Shown piece after piece: positions 63,870 through 64,000 of a stretch of 64,000 nt of DNA; positions within the stretch are counted from its first letter, which is position 1, and the number at the start of each line of letters is the position of its first letter. Under the pieces are notes generated by a model that ran no database searches, had not been told where the DNA came from, and was given only the letters and a program-made list of their open reading frames with translations. A program made the position numbers and the translations under genes. The DNA lies in the NCBI GenBank assembly GCA_946699065.1, contig CAMPDV010000861.1, forward strand, positions 62,001-126,000, read 5' to 3'. The DNA comes from Loxodes magnus. Lineage: Eukaryota; Ciliophora; Karyorelictea; Loxodida; Loxodidae.

Positions 63870-64000
63870 TTCCTTTCATTATAATATTGATTAGTGAGTG
63901 GTGTGAAATGTGTTTATTGGTGTTAATTATGATGAGAAAACATGTAATTGAAAGTGAGTAATTATTAATTGGGGAAGTTCGGATTTATATAATTTTTGAT
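63870..64000. repeat. 23-mer higher-order repeat, start of copy 4 (cut by window end)
   Basis: Begins at TTCCTTTCATTATAAT and reaches TTCGGATTTATATAATTTTT at 63978, the diagnostic first monomer of the unit. It is truncated by the window end, so the HOR array continues beyond. Confidence 0.88.

Larger units (their letters stand above)
1..64000. repeat. Satellite DNA array, 161-162 bp monomer, about 395 head-to-tail copies
   Basis: Seen directly: landmark words such as ATTAGTGAGTGGTGTG, AACATGTAATTGAAAG and GTAACTTCC recur every 161-162 bases from the first base to the last, always on the same strand. No inverted block and no inserted unique sequence was noticed. Composition is about 26% G+C by hand count on the first monomer. 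Known of such arrays: long uniform tandem arrays with a near-nucleosomal monomer and higher-order repeats are typical of eukaryotic centromeric or pericentromeric heterochromatin. Inferred: this window is an internal slice of a larger array, because both ends are cut inside or at a monomer with no flanking unique DNA. The taxon cannot be decided; I do not recognise the monomer as a named satellite. No stretch of the window holds a gene. Confidence 0.98.

Noticed and set aside
52743..64000. CRISPR-like array (regular repeats with variable segments between)
   Set aside because: The conserved part is about 77 bp or more and the variable part is a set of recurring alternatives homologous to each other, not unique spacers. 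There are no cas genes, and the 162-bp periodic design fits satellite DNA.
1..64000. Telomeric or simple-repeat content
   Set aside because: No run of TTAGGG, TTTAGGG or TTAGG repeats was seen, and AT-rich words in the linkers are too short to count as microsatellites.
1..64000. Assignment to a named satellite or species
   Set aside because: The monomer length and AT-rich composition are shared by many unrelated plant and animal satellites, and I do not recognise the sequence. A library search with the 162-bp monomer would be needed, and any name given here would be a guess.

Overview
The whole 64-kb window is one uninterrupted satellite-DNA array. A single AT-rich monomer of 161-162 bp is repeated head to tail about 395 times (window length divided by monomer length), always in the same orientation. 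I find no protein-coding gene, rRNA, tRNA, transposable element, CRISPR array or unique sequence. Arrays of this size, monomer length and internal organisation are typical of eukaryotic constitutive heterochromatin (centromeric, pericentromeric or subtelomeric). The sequence does not let me name the species or even decide between plant and animal. A hand count on the first monomer gives about 26% G+C, with G about three times as frequent as C on the given strand.

Monomer layout, taking window base 1 as monomer base 1: a variable AT-rich linker follows TTCCTT (about 7-20); a strongly conserved core spans about 21-97; a highly variable module follows (about 98-145); a second conserved block closes the unit and runs into the next TTCCTT (about 146-166). 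The variable module lies between the arms of a short inverted repeat, GGAAGTT (104-110) and AACTTCC (160-166). Most copies differ by a small set of alternative bases or short tracts that are reshuffled among monomers, so the array looks like a mosaic made by unequal exchange and gene conversion.

Above the monomer level the window is a patchwork of higher-order repeats (HORs), all read from rare marker variants: a 2.5-kb block duplicated about 4.4 kb apart (1.3-3.9 and 5.8-8.3 kb); a tandem 16-mer (7.6-12.6 kb); an older tandem 11-mer (16.7-20.3 kb); a 32-mer of about 5.18 kb whose second copy holds a nested 12-mer duplication (23.8-35.4 kb); a 9-mer (36.1-39.3 kb); a nested X-S-Y-S-X-S-Y arrangement (39.3-45.1 kb); a 324-bp dimer run (47.1-48.2 kb); and a 23-mer of about 3.73 kb present in three copies plus the start of a fourth (52.7-64.0 kb). 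Between these lie mosaic stretches without a clear long period.

Four short 'scars' with truncated or rearranged monomers (about 2.6, 23.5, 37.3 and 60.1-60.5 kb) are the only places where the monomer pattern breaks badly. They lie at or inside HOR units and may be recombination junctions or assembly errors. The most interesting points are the nested HOR architecture, the aberrant second half of one 23-mer copy, and the conserved-core/variable-loop monomer design, which suggests protein-binding or structural constraint.
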